Below are positions 1-7,078 of a stretch of DNA of 8,886 bases, in pieces. Numbering within the stretch: position 1 is the stretch's first letter; every line of letters starts with the position of its first letter. The notes below the pieces were generated by a model that was not told the DNA's origin, did not search any database, and saw nothing but the letters and a program-made list of their open reading frames with translations. Source of the DNA: Clostridiaceae bacterium (GTDB lineage: Bacteria; Bacillota; Clostridia; DSM-8532); the NCBI GenBank assembly GCA_012842645.1, contig DUSJ01000212.1, forward strand, positions 1 through 8,886, given 5' to 3'. The position numbers were made by a program, and so were the translations under genes.

Positions 1-1124
1 CCGAAAACTTTTTTGACACCCCCAGGGGCAAGCGTTGGCTGGCCGTGATGGAAGGATTTGAAAGGGTAAAACACGCCATACCGGTCGTCCCGGTCAACGG
101 AACAAAACTCCTGCTGCCTTTCCACAACGGCGATGCAAGGATAGTCGAGGGGCGTGACATCAGTGTTGGGGAATATGAAAGCGGCGAAAAGGTATGCCTA
201 ATTGACATGAACTTTGCGGCGAACAACCGCCTGAAAGCGGGAGACGAACTGCGTTTGCCCCTGTATTATGCAGATTACTTCTATTCGTCGATCCAGATAT
301 TTCCCAAGCCAATTCCCGAGGATATCATACACTTACTGATAAATTCCAGGGGCGAAGGTTATCCTGCGTTTGAAGACAGCGTCTACCGCATAGTGGGAAT
401 TTACAGCGCTCCGAGACCGTCCGCTGCATCAGGTTATGTATTGGGGCATAATGCAGTTGTTATTCCCTGGAAATCCGTCAAAAACAGTGATGAGAACAAC
501 ATCTTCAGCACAGGGCCCATGAATGGATACAATACCTCTTTCCAGATTCCCAACGGGCATATACCCGAATTCCTGTCCAGGTGGGAGTCTCTCGGTATAA
601 CCGATTTGAAAATAGTCTTTTATGATAACGGGTACTCGAGGATAAAAGAGGGTCTGGAAGCCATGAAGAAAACCGCGGTAATTTTGTTTGCCACAGGCCT
701 TGCTGCGACGTTCCTTGTCGTTGCCCTGTTCTGCCATCTTTTTATCAGCAGGCAGAAGAAAAGGACCGCCATTGAACGGTCCCTGGGAATGGACAGGAGG
801 CTCTGCGCGTTATCGCTGCTGACTGGCCTCATGCTTGTGGTAATAGCCGCCTATGTCTTCGGAAGTATTGCAGGTTACCTGATGACCGATATTATCGCCA
901 GGCAAAGACCCATTGACAGCCATGAATCCTTCGATATGTCGTTCAGCAGCTGGAGAGCCACCGCTGATACGAATGTGAAGATGTCTGTATCGATGGAAGG
1001 CATCTGGCGCGGAGTCCTGGTTACGGCCCTGGCCATACCCGCAGCCTTGGTTTATGCCATGGTCAGCATTGTCTTCAATCTCAGGCATGAACCATTGAAA
1101 CTGCTCGGTGAGAGAAGCGGGTAG
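1..1124 (+). CDS. ABC transporter permease, FtsX/MacB type (C-terminal part, cut by window edge)
   Basis: This is the C-terminal part of a membrane permease that works with a separate ABC ATPase, probably in lipid, peptide or drug export or in cell-envelope signalling; the substrate cannot be read from the sequence. The frame is open from base 3 leftwards off the window, so the GTG/ATG codons at 45-50 are internal and about 373 residues are visible. Counting from the GTG at 45, residues 1-205 form an extracytoplasmic domain of MacB-like character. Three hydrophobic segments follow at about 210-234, 253-279 and 322-346. The cytoplasmic loop after the first carries the FtsX-family pattern RQKKRTAIERSLGMDRR (237-252), the usual 'REIAxxRALG' hallmark. 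Three final membrane segments with this loop are the FtsX domain signature. The tail RHEPLKLLGE is the short cytoplasmic end typical of the family. The gene ends 6 bases before the stop codon of the convergent vWA gene. The partner ATPase is not in the window. Confidence 0.88.
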   Translation, partial: ENFFDTPRGKRWLAVMEGFERVKHAIPVVPVNGTKLLLPFHNGDARIVEGRDISVGEYESGEKVCLIDMNFAANNRLKAGDELRLPLYYADYFYSSIQIFPKPIPEDIIHLLINSRGEGYPAFEDSVYRIVGIYSAPRPSAASGYVLGHNAVVIPWKSVKNSDENNIFSTGPMNGYNTSFQIPNGHIPEFLSRWESLGITDLKIVFYDNGYSRIKEGLEAMKKTAVILFATGLAATFLVVALFCHLFISRQKKRTAIERSLGMDRRLCALSLLTGLMLVVIAAYVFGSIAGYLMTDIIARQRPIDSHESFDMSFSSWRATADTNVKMSVSMEGIWRGVLVTALAIPAALVYAMVSIVFNLRHEPLKLLGERSG

Positions 1125-1130
1125 AGAAGG

Positions 1131-1781
1131 TTATTTGCTGCTGCGTTTTATATAATCCTTACGGATTTCTTCGCCCCAGTTGTCAGGCATGGCATTGCAT
1201 TCGCGGAATGATGTCATTGCTTCGCTTAATACCCGGAAATTAAGCTCGATGCCTTTGCTGTCCGAATGGAAATTCTGCGCCCGATCGGGGGCAATGCCGA
1301 ATGATCCGGCCGTTTCGACAGCGTCTATGTTGGCTCCGAGAAATATGAATTCCCATCCGTACTTGGATTTTTGATGTTCTATCATTTGCCTGACCTGTTT
1401 TGACGAATACTCACGGCTGGCATTTTCCATGCCGTCAGTGATGATGACAAACATCACCTTTTCCGCCCTGTATTCATCGGAAGTGTGTTTCTGGGCGTTG
1501 CTTATCTTGTTTATAGTCCTTCCGATCGCGTCAACCAAAGCAGTTGAACCGCCAACATAGTATTCCTTCTCTGTAAGCGGTCTGACAGCCCTGATATCGA
1601 TACGGTCATGGAGTAGTTCGTAATTGTTGTCGAAAAGCACCGTGGTTATATAGCATTCACTGTCTACTTTTTTCTGCTTTTCCAGCATGGAGTTGAAGCC
1701 GCCGATGGTATCGGATTCAAGGCCTCCCATCGAGCCGCTTTTGTCAAGAATAAAGACCAGTTCGGTCAAACCCTTTTTCAT
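1131..1781 (-). CDS. von Willebrand factor A (vWA) domain protein
   Basis: This 216-residue protein is almost entirely one vWA domain, a fold that binds partner proteins through a metal ion. The metal site (MIDAS) is complete: D13-x-S15-x-S17 in LDKSGSM, T80 in GGSTAL and D116 in ITDGMEN. It has no signal peptide or membrane segment, so it should be cytoplasmic, like bacterial TerY-like and stand-alone vWA proteins rather than surface adhesins. The ATG at 1781 is preceded by AAGGAGGG with a 7-base gap, which fixes the start. It lies 83 bases downstream of the macro-domain gene on the same strand and is the last gene of the leftward series; its stop is 6 bases from the convergent permease stop. 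The Shine-Dalgarno sequence sits in one arm of an 8-bp inverted repeat, so translation or transcription may be controlled there. Family assignment is firm. The partner, and whether it works with the macro protein, are inference. Confidence 0.9.
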   Translation of the reverse strand: MKKGLTELVFILDKSGSMGGLESDTIGGFNSMLEKQKKVDSECYITTVLFDNNYELLHDRIDIRAVRPLTEKEYYVGGSTALVDAIGRTINKISNAQKHTSDEYRAEKVMFVIITDGMENASREYSSKQVRQMIEHQKSKYGWEFIFLGANIDAVETAGSFGIAPDRAQNFHSDSKGIELNFRVLSEAMTSFRECNAMPDNWGEEIRKDYIKRSSK

Positions 1782-1788
1782 CGAAATA

Positions 1789-1796
1789 CCCTCCTT
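1789..1796 (-). promoter_or_regulatory. Strong ribosome binding site of the vWA gene
   Basis: On the - strand this reads AAGGAGGG, an almost perfect match to the anti-Shine-Dalgarno sequence, 7 bases before the ATG at 1781. Its AAGGA part also belongs to the right-hand arm of the inverted repeat at 1792-1818. Confidence 0.85.
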
Positions 1797-1818
1797 AAGA
1801 TTTTTTGTGACTTAAGGA
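1792..1818 (-). promoter_or_regulatory. Inverted repeat covering the vWA ribosome binding site
   Basis: On the - strand, TCCTTAAG is followed by an 11-base A-rich loop and then by CTTAAGGA, a perfect 8-bp inverted repeat. The second arm contains the AAGGA of the vWA Shine-Dalgarno sequence. As RNA it could form a hairpin that hides the ribosome binding site; as DNA it could be an operator. An extended -10-like TGCTATCCT (1815-1823) overlaps the first arm but has no convincing -35, so a promoter here is only a possibility. Each arm contains a self-complementary CTTAAG, which helps a chance match arise. Confidence 0.5.
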
Positions 1819-1841
1819 TAGCATTTCAATGGTTCCTGATG

Positions 1842-1858
1842 GTCGCTTCAGCAGCGAC
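1842..1858 (-). other. Small stem-loop just after the macro gene
   Basis: GTCGCT and AGCGAC form a perfect 6-bp GC-rich stem around a 5-base loop, 6 bases beyond the macro-gene stop codon. On neither strand is it followed by a run of T, so it does not qualify as a standard intrinsic terminator. It may be a weak terminator or an RNA-stabilising 3' structure between the macro and vWA genes. Confidence 0.35.
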
Positions 1859-1864
1859 AAATTA

Positions 1865-2875
1865 TTATCCCCCCAATAGGGGCTGGTCATATTTGAACAG
1901 GACTTCATTGATCTCCATGATGTCATACCTGCCGTTAACTATGAAATATTCTATGATCACATCGAAAACCTGGCTGTGGGACAGAGAATATCCTGCCCGT
2001 CTCAGCAGGTCTTCCGTTTCCTCAAGGGTAAGCCTCAGGGCGATGGCCAGCGCAATGGCCGTGCGCTTGCTGGGCATATAGCTCTTGTTGCTTCTTATTT
2101 TGGAAAACAGCTTGCGGTCGATATTCGCACGCTTGTATACTTCAACGTCGGTCATCCCTTTCGCGTCGATAAGGCGCAAAAGTGTCCGGGAGAATGACTC
2201 GTCAAGATCGCCGATGTAACTGTCTATATCATATTCAGGCTGCTTTTCAAACGCGCCTTCAGCGGGTTCGGCCGGCTCTGCCATTTTTACGATGTTCCCT
2301 GATGTCTTAAGAAAACTGAACCGGGATCGCAAATCCTTATACTCACCGATATAGTTCTCATCTATATATGCCTCTACCCTGCCCAGCAACTCCTCGCCTA
2401 TTTCAAAGGAGGCTTTATCGAATACCACCAGTGTCACATCCATGTCATGATCGGAAAGGAAGGTACGGATCGCGTCGGTGGCAACCCGCAGGGCTTCCGC
2501 CTTTGGATATCCATAGATACCGCTTGATATAAGAGGGAACGCGATACTCTTGCAGCCTTTTTCAATGGCAAGCATGAGCGAGTTGATATAGCAGGAGCGC
2601 AGAAGTTCCTCTTCACCGTGCCTGCCGTCCACGTAAACCGGCCCGGCCGTATGGATAATATACTTCGCGGGAAGATCGAACCCCTCTGTTATTACCGCCT
2701 CTCCGGTTTTTATGGGCGCCAGCCTGTCGCATGCTTTTTGAAGCTGCGATGCACCCGCAGCTTTAAAAATGGCTCCGCACACCCCGCCGCCCATCTTAAG
2801 CTCTGTATTGGCTGCATTGACTATGGCATCGGTATTCATTTTGGTTATATCATTCCTGATAATACTGAAAGGCAT
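1865..2875 (-). CDS. Macro domain protein with C-terminal XRE-like helical domain
   Basis: The N-terminal part (about residues 1-165) is a macro domain, which binds ADP-ribose and in many relatives removes it from proteins or from small NAD-derived metabolites. Visible ADP-ribose contacts are D9-I10, N20-A-A-N23, the glycine loop GGGVCGAI (29-36) and LISSGIYGYP (115-124). Similarity in motif order to E. coli YmdB is clear, but the aspartate of the YmdB/MacroD GGGVDGAI loop is C33 here. A charged linker with AEPAEPAEG follows (199-207). The last 110 residues (about 225-334) are helical and look like an XRE/Cro-type helix-turn-helix region, centred on MTDVEVYKRANIDRKLFSKI (241-260) and TAIALAIALRLTLEETEDLL (272-291). 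The protein is soluble, with no signal peptide. The start is fixed by a GGGGGG-type Shine-Dalgarno at 2882-2887. It is followed after 83 bases by the vWA gene. The macro assignment is firm; the DNA-binding role of the tail is inference. Confidence 0.88.
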   Translation of the reverse strand: MPFSIIRNDITKMNTDAIVNAANTELKMGGGVCGAIFKAAGASQLQKACDRLAPIKTGEAVITEGFDLPAKYIIHTAGPVYVDGRHGEEELLRSCYINSLMLAIEKGCKSIAFPLISSGIYGYPKAEALRVATDAIRTFLSDHDMDVTLVVFDKASFEIGEELLGRVEAYIDENYIGEYKDLRSRFSFLKTSGNIVKMAEPAEPAEGAFEKQPEYDIDSYIGDLDESFSRTLLRLIDAKGMTDVEVYKRANIDRKLFSKIRSNKSYMPSKRTAIALAIALRLTLEETEDLLRRAGYSLSHSQVFDVIIEYFIVNGRYDIMEINEVLFKYDQPLLGG

Positions 2876-2924
2876 CCTTATCCCCCCTAAGCTTTTATTT
2901 TACCGGATTGCAGCAGATTGTGCG

Positions 2925-2973
2925 AAAACTCCTCTGTCCCCAATACTCAAAATGAGTAAAAACCTCCGTCCCC
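2925..2973 (-). repeat. GGGGAC-type direct repeat around a small palindrome
   Basis: Read on the - strand, GGGGACGGAGGTTTTT (2973-2958) is followed by the palindrome TACTCA-TTT-TGAGTA (2958-2944), then by a second copy, GGGGACAGAGGAGTTTT (2941-2925). The two copies are about 32 bases apart and in the same orientation. The element fills much of the 107-base gap between the LRR stop codon and the macro gene. It resembles, from memory, the short interspersed GGGGAC...GTCCCC elements scattered through many clostridial genomes, but it is degenerate here. The palindrome is too AT-rich to be a strong terminator. Confidence 0.45.
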
Positions 2974-2982
2974 GTTTGCACA

Positions 2983-5070
2983 TCAGAAGAACTCGTAATA
3001 CTCGACGTATTCGGTGCCGTCGTCCCTGATCTTTACCAGGCCGTTGCCGTCAAAGAAAAACACATAATCGCCGACAACATATAGTCTCCATAAACCAATT
3101 TCATGTATTACCTGCTCGCTGCCGCCTGAGTGATCCATGCGGTACAGGCAGTTACCGTCAGAGTAGAATATATACCGGTTATTCATGTTCAGGCATTTTG
3201 CGCTGCATTGCTTTATAATGCCGGCAGACCCGGTATCGAATCTGTACTTGCAGATATTGCCGTTACCGTCAATATAGTAAATGGCATCATCGAGGATTAC
3301 CGGGCAATCCACGACTCCGCTTATCACCGTTTCCTCGTACCGGCTGTCTAATCTCATTGACAAAAGGCCTTCTTCCTCCTGGGGTATGTAATACAGCCTG
3401 TCATCGGTTGCATACAGGAATTTGCATCGCTTGCCGACCAGTACTGCCTGGTTGCTTCCGTCAAGGTCCATGGAAGATGGCAGGTAATCATCGTTGAGGA
3501 AATATATCATATCGTTTTTTATATTGATATAGCTGCAGTTTTCCGTGGTCAGGTACACCCGGTCGCTCCCGTCCGGGTTCATCCTTGTGAGACCTGCAAT
3601 GTCGCTGCCCGGGTAATAGCCCCATTCCACAGGCTCGGCCTCGCTGGCGTTGTTCCCGATGGAGTAATAATATAACTTGCCTTTATATATGTTCAATGAG
3701 TATACTTCCTCATTGATATAGCCGCCTTCGGCTTCACCGGTCATACTGCTCATCTGTGCCGTGATGTAGCCGCTGATACCCTGCGTCATGCCCGTGCTGA
3801 TATCTATCCTGACTAATTCGGGATGCGGCAGGTCGCCGTAAGAAAAATACACAAGGTAAAGCGCCGAGCCGTCAAACCCGATCGGCGACCGGTTGGCATG
3901 GTTTCCCGGATCTATGCCTTCCTGGGCAAATTCTTTTCCAATGGAATAGGGATACGGCACCTTGTTCCAGTCAAAATTCACGTTTTTCAGTTCCGGGAAC
4001 TGTCTCAGGAGAGATTTGTTTCTGACCATGTCAAAATCGATCCACAGCGTCTTCAGCTTTTTCATGGAAGCCAGGGGACTGATATCGCCAATCTCATTCC
4101 ATGTCAGGTCCAGGTCTTCCATGTTAACAAGTCCGCTTAAGGCATCTATGTTCTTCAGCTTGTTCTGGCACAGGTTAAGCGCCCTCAGTTTCGTTTTGTT
4201 CGAAATGGGCGTCAGGTCAGCCACCCTGTTGGCTTCGAGAGACAGGACTTCCAGTTCCTTCATGTTCTTAAGCGGTGTTATGTCGGTGATCCTGGACTTG
4301 TCATTTGCCCAACCCTGGTCGATAATGAGCACCTTAAGGTTAGCAAGCTTTTCAAGGCCGTTGATACTGGAGATGTTGTTGTAGCTTATATCGAGTTTTT
4401 CAAGGTCAGGCAGGACTGTTACCTGGTCCAGTGTCGGCAAACTGTTATAGCTGATATTCAGGCTTTTCAGTTTTGTCAGGCCCTTAATAAATGAAAAGTC
4501 CGAGATCCCGTTATCGGAGATATTAAGGCTTTCAAGCTCCTTTAACTGTGCAATCGGCTTGAAATCCCATATTTTCTGGCTTACGAGGGTCAGGTGTTTA
4601 AGATTCTTAAGATGAACGATATCCTCAAGCGAATAAATAGTGCCTTTACCGCTATTCTGCCTTTCTTTCACCGGATATTTCACTGCTTCATAGTCTTCAT
4701 CGGGGGTCGTGCTGTTGCCCCATACATACAGTTCCGTTATGGTTTCCAGTTCGTTGGCATATATGTCGCCATCCGGCTTTTTCAGAATGCTGCGGATGAT
4801 GCTTTCCAGTGTTTTATCTGTGAATGTTATTTTAGTCTGATCAGGCCCGCCAGTGACCGATGGTGTCTCACTAACTGCCGGTTCAGGCGTGGCGGAAGAT
4901 GGCCCGTGTTCGACGGAAGCAGGGTCAGACGCTTCGGGAGAGGATGCAGGAGTCCCGGTCTTTACTGAAGGTTCTGAAGTATCCGTTTCCCCCGGGATAT
5001 TCGCTTCTCCGCTGCAGCCTGTCAATAAGGCTGCTATAAGGATAAAGCAAATAATCGCATATTTCCTCAT
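2983..5070 (-). CDS. Secreted lipoprotein with leucine-rich repeats and DUF5050-like propeller
   Basis: This 695-residue protein starts with a lipoprotein signal peptide: basic MRK, a hydrophobic core, and the lipobox LLTGC with the lipidated cysteine at C19. It should be anchored to the outer face of the cytoplasmic membrane. A Ser/Thr/Pro-rich spacer (about 20-77) reaches through the wall. A region with TFTDKTLESIIRSILKKPDG (82-101) leads into about nine leucine-rich repeats of roughly 22 residues (150-375), with the internalin/SDS22-like pattern LxxLxISxNxIxDIxPL. The C-terminal 300 residues (about 395-695) repeat the pattern 'YY...D..G.N...R...DGS', as in DUF5050-type beta-propellers. Both modules usually bind proteins or glycans; no catalytic motif is visible. 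The ATG at 5070 has GGAGGA five bases upstream and a good promoter at 5130-5158, so this gene is probably transcribed on its own or with the macro gene below it. The ligand is unknown. Confidence 0.88.
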   Translation of the reverse strand: MRKYAIICFILIAALLTGCSGEANIPGETDTSEPSVKTGTPASSPEASDPASVEHGPSSATPEPAVSETPSVTGGPDQTKITFTDKTLESIIRSILKKPDGDIYANELETITELYVWGNSTTPDEDYEAVKYPVKERQNSGKGTIYSLEDIVHLKNLKHLTLVSQKIWDFKPIAQLKELESLNISDNGISDFSFIKGLTKLKSLNISYNSLPTLDQVTVLPDLEKLDISYNNISSINGLEKLANLKVLIIDQGWANDKSRITDITPLKNMKELEVLSLEANRVADLTPISNKTKLRALNLCQNKLKNIDALSGLVNMEDLDLTWNEIGDISPLASMKKLKTLWIDFDMVRNKSLLRQFPELKNVNFDWNKVPYPYSIGKEFAQEGIDPGNHANRSPIGFDGSALYLVYFSYGDLPHPELVRIDISTGMTQGISGYITAQMSSMTGEAEGGYINEEVYSLNIYKGKLYYYSIGNNASEAEPVEWGYYPGSDIAGLTRMNPDGSDRVYLTTENCSYINIKNDMIYFLNDDYLPSSMDLDGSNQAVLVGKRCKFLYATDDRLYYIPQEEEGLLSMRLDSRYEETVISGVVDCPVILDDAIYYIDGNGNICKYRFDTGSAGIIKQCSAKCLNMNNRYIFYSDGNCLYRMDHSGGSEQVIHEIGLWRLYVVGDYVFFFDGNGLVKIRDDGTEYVEYYEFF

Positions 5071-5097
5071 AAAAATCCTCCATGGGACAAAAATAAG

Positions 5098-5109
5098 GGA
5101 GTTTACTCC
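5098..5109 (-). promoter_or_regulatory. Short palindrome in the LRR gene leader
   Basis: GGAGT-TT-ACTCC forms a perfect 5-bp inverted repeat between the candidate promoter and the ribosome binding site of the LRR lipoprotein gene, roughly 15-25 bases after the predicted transcription start. It could be an operator. It is short enough to arise by chance. Confidence 0.25.
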
Positions 5110-5129
5110 AAATTACCTATTATGCTTTC

Positions 5130-5158
5130 ATTATATAGAATTATTTGCCAGAATACAA
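5130..5158 (-). promoter_or_regulatory. Candidate sigma-A promoter of the LRR lipoprotein gene
   Basis: On the - strand, TTGTAT (5158-5153) is followed after exactly 17 bases by a perfect TATAAT (5135-5130). The -35 box matches only its first three positions, but the spacing is ideal and the -10 box is consensus. Transcription would begin near 5123, giving a leader of about 50 bases before the ATG at 5070, which includes the GGAGGA ribosome binding site at 5076-5081. It lies in the 94-base gap after asnB, where no intrinsic terminator is seen. Confidence 0.6.
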
Positions 5159-5164
5159 TCATGG

Positions 5165-7003
5165 TTAAAAGTATTTTTCCAGCCAGTAGTTGACCTGTAT
5201 CATGTAGGCCATGAGCTGGGGAGCGGCCATTAACTGGCCGAACCACGGCTTGCCGTATTCAGCCGGAGTTTCCATGAAGGAAAGGGCTTTCTTTCTGTCA
5301 ATAATTGACATGATGGGCGAATTGGGGTCGTTAATGATTTCCCTGAACCTTTCCGCGAGCAGACGCTCGTAATTGGGATTATAGGTCTTGGGGTACGGGC
5401 TTTTCTTCCTGAACAGGAGCTTTTCGGGCAAAAGGTCCCTGCATGCTTCCCTTAATAATGATTTGGCAATGCCATTCCTGTATTTCATATCCCAGGGCAC
5501 ATTGAACACATACTCGACTATCCTGTGGTCGGCAAATGGCACTCTTGCCTCAAGGCCCGAGTACATGCTCGCCCTGTCCATCCTGTCAAGCAAGGTCTGC
5601 ATGAACCACCTGATGTTAAGATATGTTACGTCTTTTCGCCTGCTCTCGGCCAGGCTGTCTCCTTCCGTGTACGGGACTTCGCGAAGGGATTCGGTATATC
5701 TTGCATATACGTAGTTTTCAAGATCAAGTTCCCGGGCAAAATCTTCGGACAACAGCAGCGTCCTTGTTTTTATATCGCTAGACCAGGGGAATCCATCGGC
5801 CCAGAACAGTTCATCCCTGTAGAACCAGGGGTAGCCGCAGAATATCTCGTCGGCGCATTCGCCGGTCAATGCGACTTTATTGTTTTTTTTGACCAGCGAA
5901 CAAAAGAACAGAAGGGATGCGTCAATATCAACCATTCCCGGCAGATCCCTGGCATCCACTGCCGCATAAAGCAGATCGGCCAGCAAACATTCGTCACATT
6001 CAAGGTAAGTGTGGTTAAGGGGGTAGTTTTCAAGCATTATGTCCACATAAGGCCTGTCACGTTCGGGCTGGAAGGCGTTGGACCTGAAATACAGGTTGTT
6101 GTCCTTGAAATCAAATGAAAATGTATTCAGAACCACCCCTTTTTCTTTCAAGTAATCCGATGCCACCGCGGTAACGATGCTTGAATCGATCCCGCCCGAA
6201 AGGAAACTGCAGACGGGGACATCGGAAACCATCTGTCTTCTGACGGCGTCACGCACCAGGAATGATACCTTTTCTACCGTTTCCTCGTAGCTGTCATTAT
6301 GGACTTTCGGCTCGATATCCCAATATTTAATGGTTTTCAATCCGTCCGCAGAAAACACGGCGTAATAGCCGGGCCTTACTTCGCGGATACCCCTGAAAAC
6401 GCCGTTCCCGCTTGTTCTTGCGGGACCTATGCCAAAAATCTCCCTGAAACTGTCCATATCCTTTTCAGGCTTTATGCCGGGGAAGCAAAACAGCGCCTTT
6501 ATTTCGGAGCCAAACACCAGGGTATTGTCTTTTACAGTATAGAAAAGCGGTTTTACACCCAGGCGGTCACGGTACAGAACCAGCCTTTCGGCCGCGCCGT
6601 CCCATATGGCGAATGCAAATATACCGTTGAGCCTGTTTACAAAGTCGATCCCGTAATGGATATAAGCATACAGTATGACCTCCGTGTCCGTTGTGGTCTC
6701 AAATACAAACCCTGCTTTCAGCAGATCCGGCATCAGTTCGTCGGTATTATATATCTCTCCGTTGTACACGATCACATATTCGTTACCGTCTGCGACCCTT
6801 ACGATGGGCTGCCTGCCGTGGGAAAGATCCCTTATGGAAAGGCGGGTGTGGCTGAGTCCCACGTGTTCGGACAGGTACTCACCCACCTCGTCATTCCCGC
6901 GATGGGCAATGGATTTTCTCATATCGATCAGGGTATTATGCCAGGCTTCACTGTTAATGCTGTAATTCATGCTGAAATTGCAAAATCCCGCTATACCGCA
7001 CAT
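5165..7003 (-). CDS. asnB: Asparagine synthetase, glutamine-hydrolysing
   Basis: AsnB converts aspartate to asparagine in the cytoplasm, using ATP and ammonia released from glutamine. The ATG at 7003 is chosen because the family needs cysteine at position 2 (MCGIAGF), freed as the N-terminal nucleophile when Met is removed; an in-frame ATG at 7084 would put 27 extra residues before it and abolish the glutaminase. GAGGTG at 7009-7014 supports this start. The resulting 612 residues match the 610-635 usual in Firmicutes. The glutaminase domain (about 1-190) shows R54, NGEIYN (81-86) and D106. The synthetase domain shows the ATP pyrophosphatase loop SGGIDSS (269-275), TGECADEIFCGY (380-391) and the conserved DRMDRASMYSGLEARVPF (473-490). 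All key residues are present, so it should be active. It lies 144 bases after dapL on the same strand. Some close relatives modify other amino-group acceptors, such as cell-wall diaminopimelate amidation enzymes, so the acceptor is less certain than the chemistry. Confidence 0.93.
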   Translation of the reverse strand: MCGIAGFCNFSMNYSINSEAWHNTLIDMRKSIAHRGNDEVGEYLSEHVGLSHTRLSIRDLSHGRQPIVRVADGNEYVIVYNGEIYNTDELMPDLLKAGFVFETTTDTEVILYAYIHYGIDFVNRLNGIFAFAIWDGAAERLVLYRDRLGVKPLFYTVKDNTLVFGSEIKALFCFPGIKPEKDMDSFREIFGIGPARTSGNGVFRGIREVRPGYYAVFSADGLKTIKYWDIEPKVHNDSYEETVEKVSFLVRDAVRRQMVSDVPVCSFLSGGIDSSIVTAVASDYLKEKGVVLNTFSFDFKDNNLYFRSNAFQPERDRPYVDIMLENYPLNHTYLECDECLLADLLYAAVDARDLPGMVDIDASLLFFCSLVKKNNKVALTGECADEIFCGYPWFYRDELFWADGFPWSSDIKTRTLLLSEDFARELDLENYVYARYTESLREVPYTEGDSLAESRRKDVTYLNIRWFMQTLLDRMDRASMYSGLEARVPFADHRIVEYVFNVPWDMKYRNGIAKSLLREACRDLLPEKLLFRKKSPYPKTYNPNYERLLAERFREIINDPNSPIMSIIDRKKALSFMETPAEYGKPWFGQLMAAPQLMAYMIQVNYWLEKYF

Positions 7004-7008
7004 ATTAG

Positions 7009-7014
7009 CACCTC
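7009..7014 (-). promoter_or_regulatory. Ribosome binding site deciding the asnB start
   Basis: On the - strand this reads GAGGTG, 5 bases before the ATG at 7003. It selects the start that exposes the catalytic cysteine and rules against the upstream in-frame ATG at 7084. Confidence 0.75.
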
Positions 7015-7023
7015 GTTTCAGAC

Positions 7024-7078
7024 GGACAGCCTTTTGTCCATAAAAAAAGCACTCACCGGGCAATATACAGCCATTGCC
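7024..7078 (-). other. asnB leader with two stem-loops and a T7 run
   Basis: The 144-base gap between dapL and asnB is unusually long for this strand. Reading toward asnB, it holds a stem GGCAAT/ATTGCC with an 8-base loop (7078-7059), then ten bases, then seven T residues (7048-7042), then a second stem GGACA/TGTCC with a 6-base loop (7039-7024) nine bases before the ribosome binding site. The first stem is too far from the T run for a classical terminator. There is no T-box motif (AGGGTGG-type), so tRNA-Asn control is not supported. A promoter-like TATTAT lies upstream near 7109, with a poor -35. The leader could be a weak terminator followed by a new start, or an attenuator. Confidence 0.35.

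Noticed and set aside
45..50. GTG/ATG at 45 as the true start of the permease gene
   Set aside because: The frame stays open to the left edge, there is no ribosome binding site, and the visible part lacks the N-terminal membrane segment of the family.
1842..1858. An intrinsic terminator after the macro gene
   Set aside because: The stem is good but has no T run on either strand, so it is listed only as a stem-loop.
2876..2902. A promoter for the macro gene with TAAAAT at 2902-2897
   Set aside because: The -35 region at proper spacing (TCGCAC) matches poorly, and the leader would be only about 15 bases, so it is not listed as a feature.
5525..6118. A 197-residue open frame on the + strand inside asnB
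   Set aside because: It is antisense to a fully conserved gene, has no recognisable motif, and arises from codon bias. The same applies to the 267-residue frame at 6299-7102.
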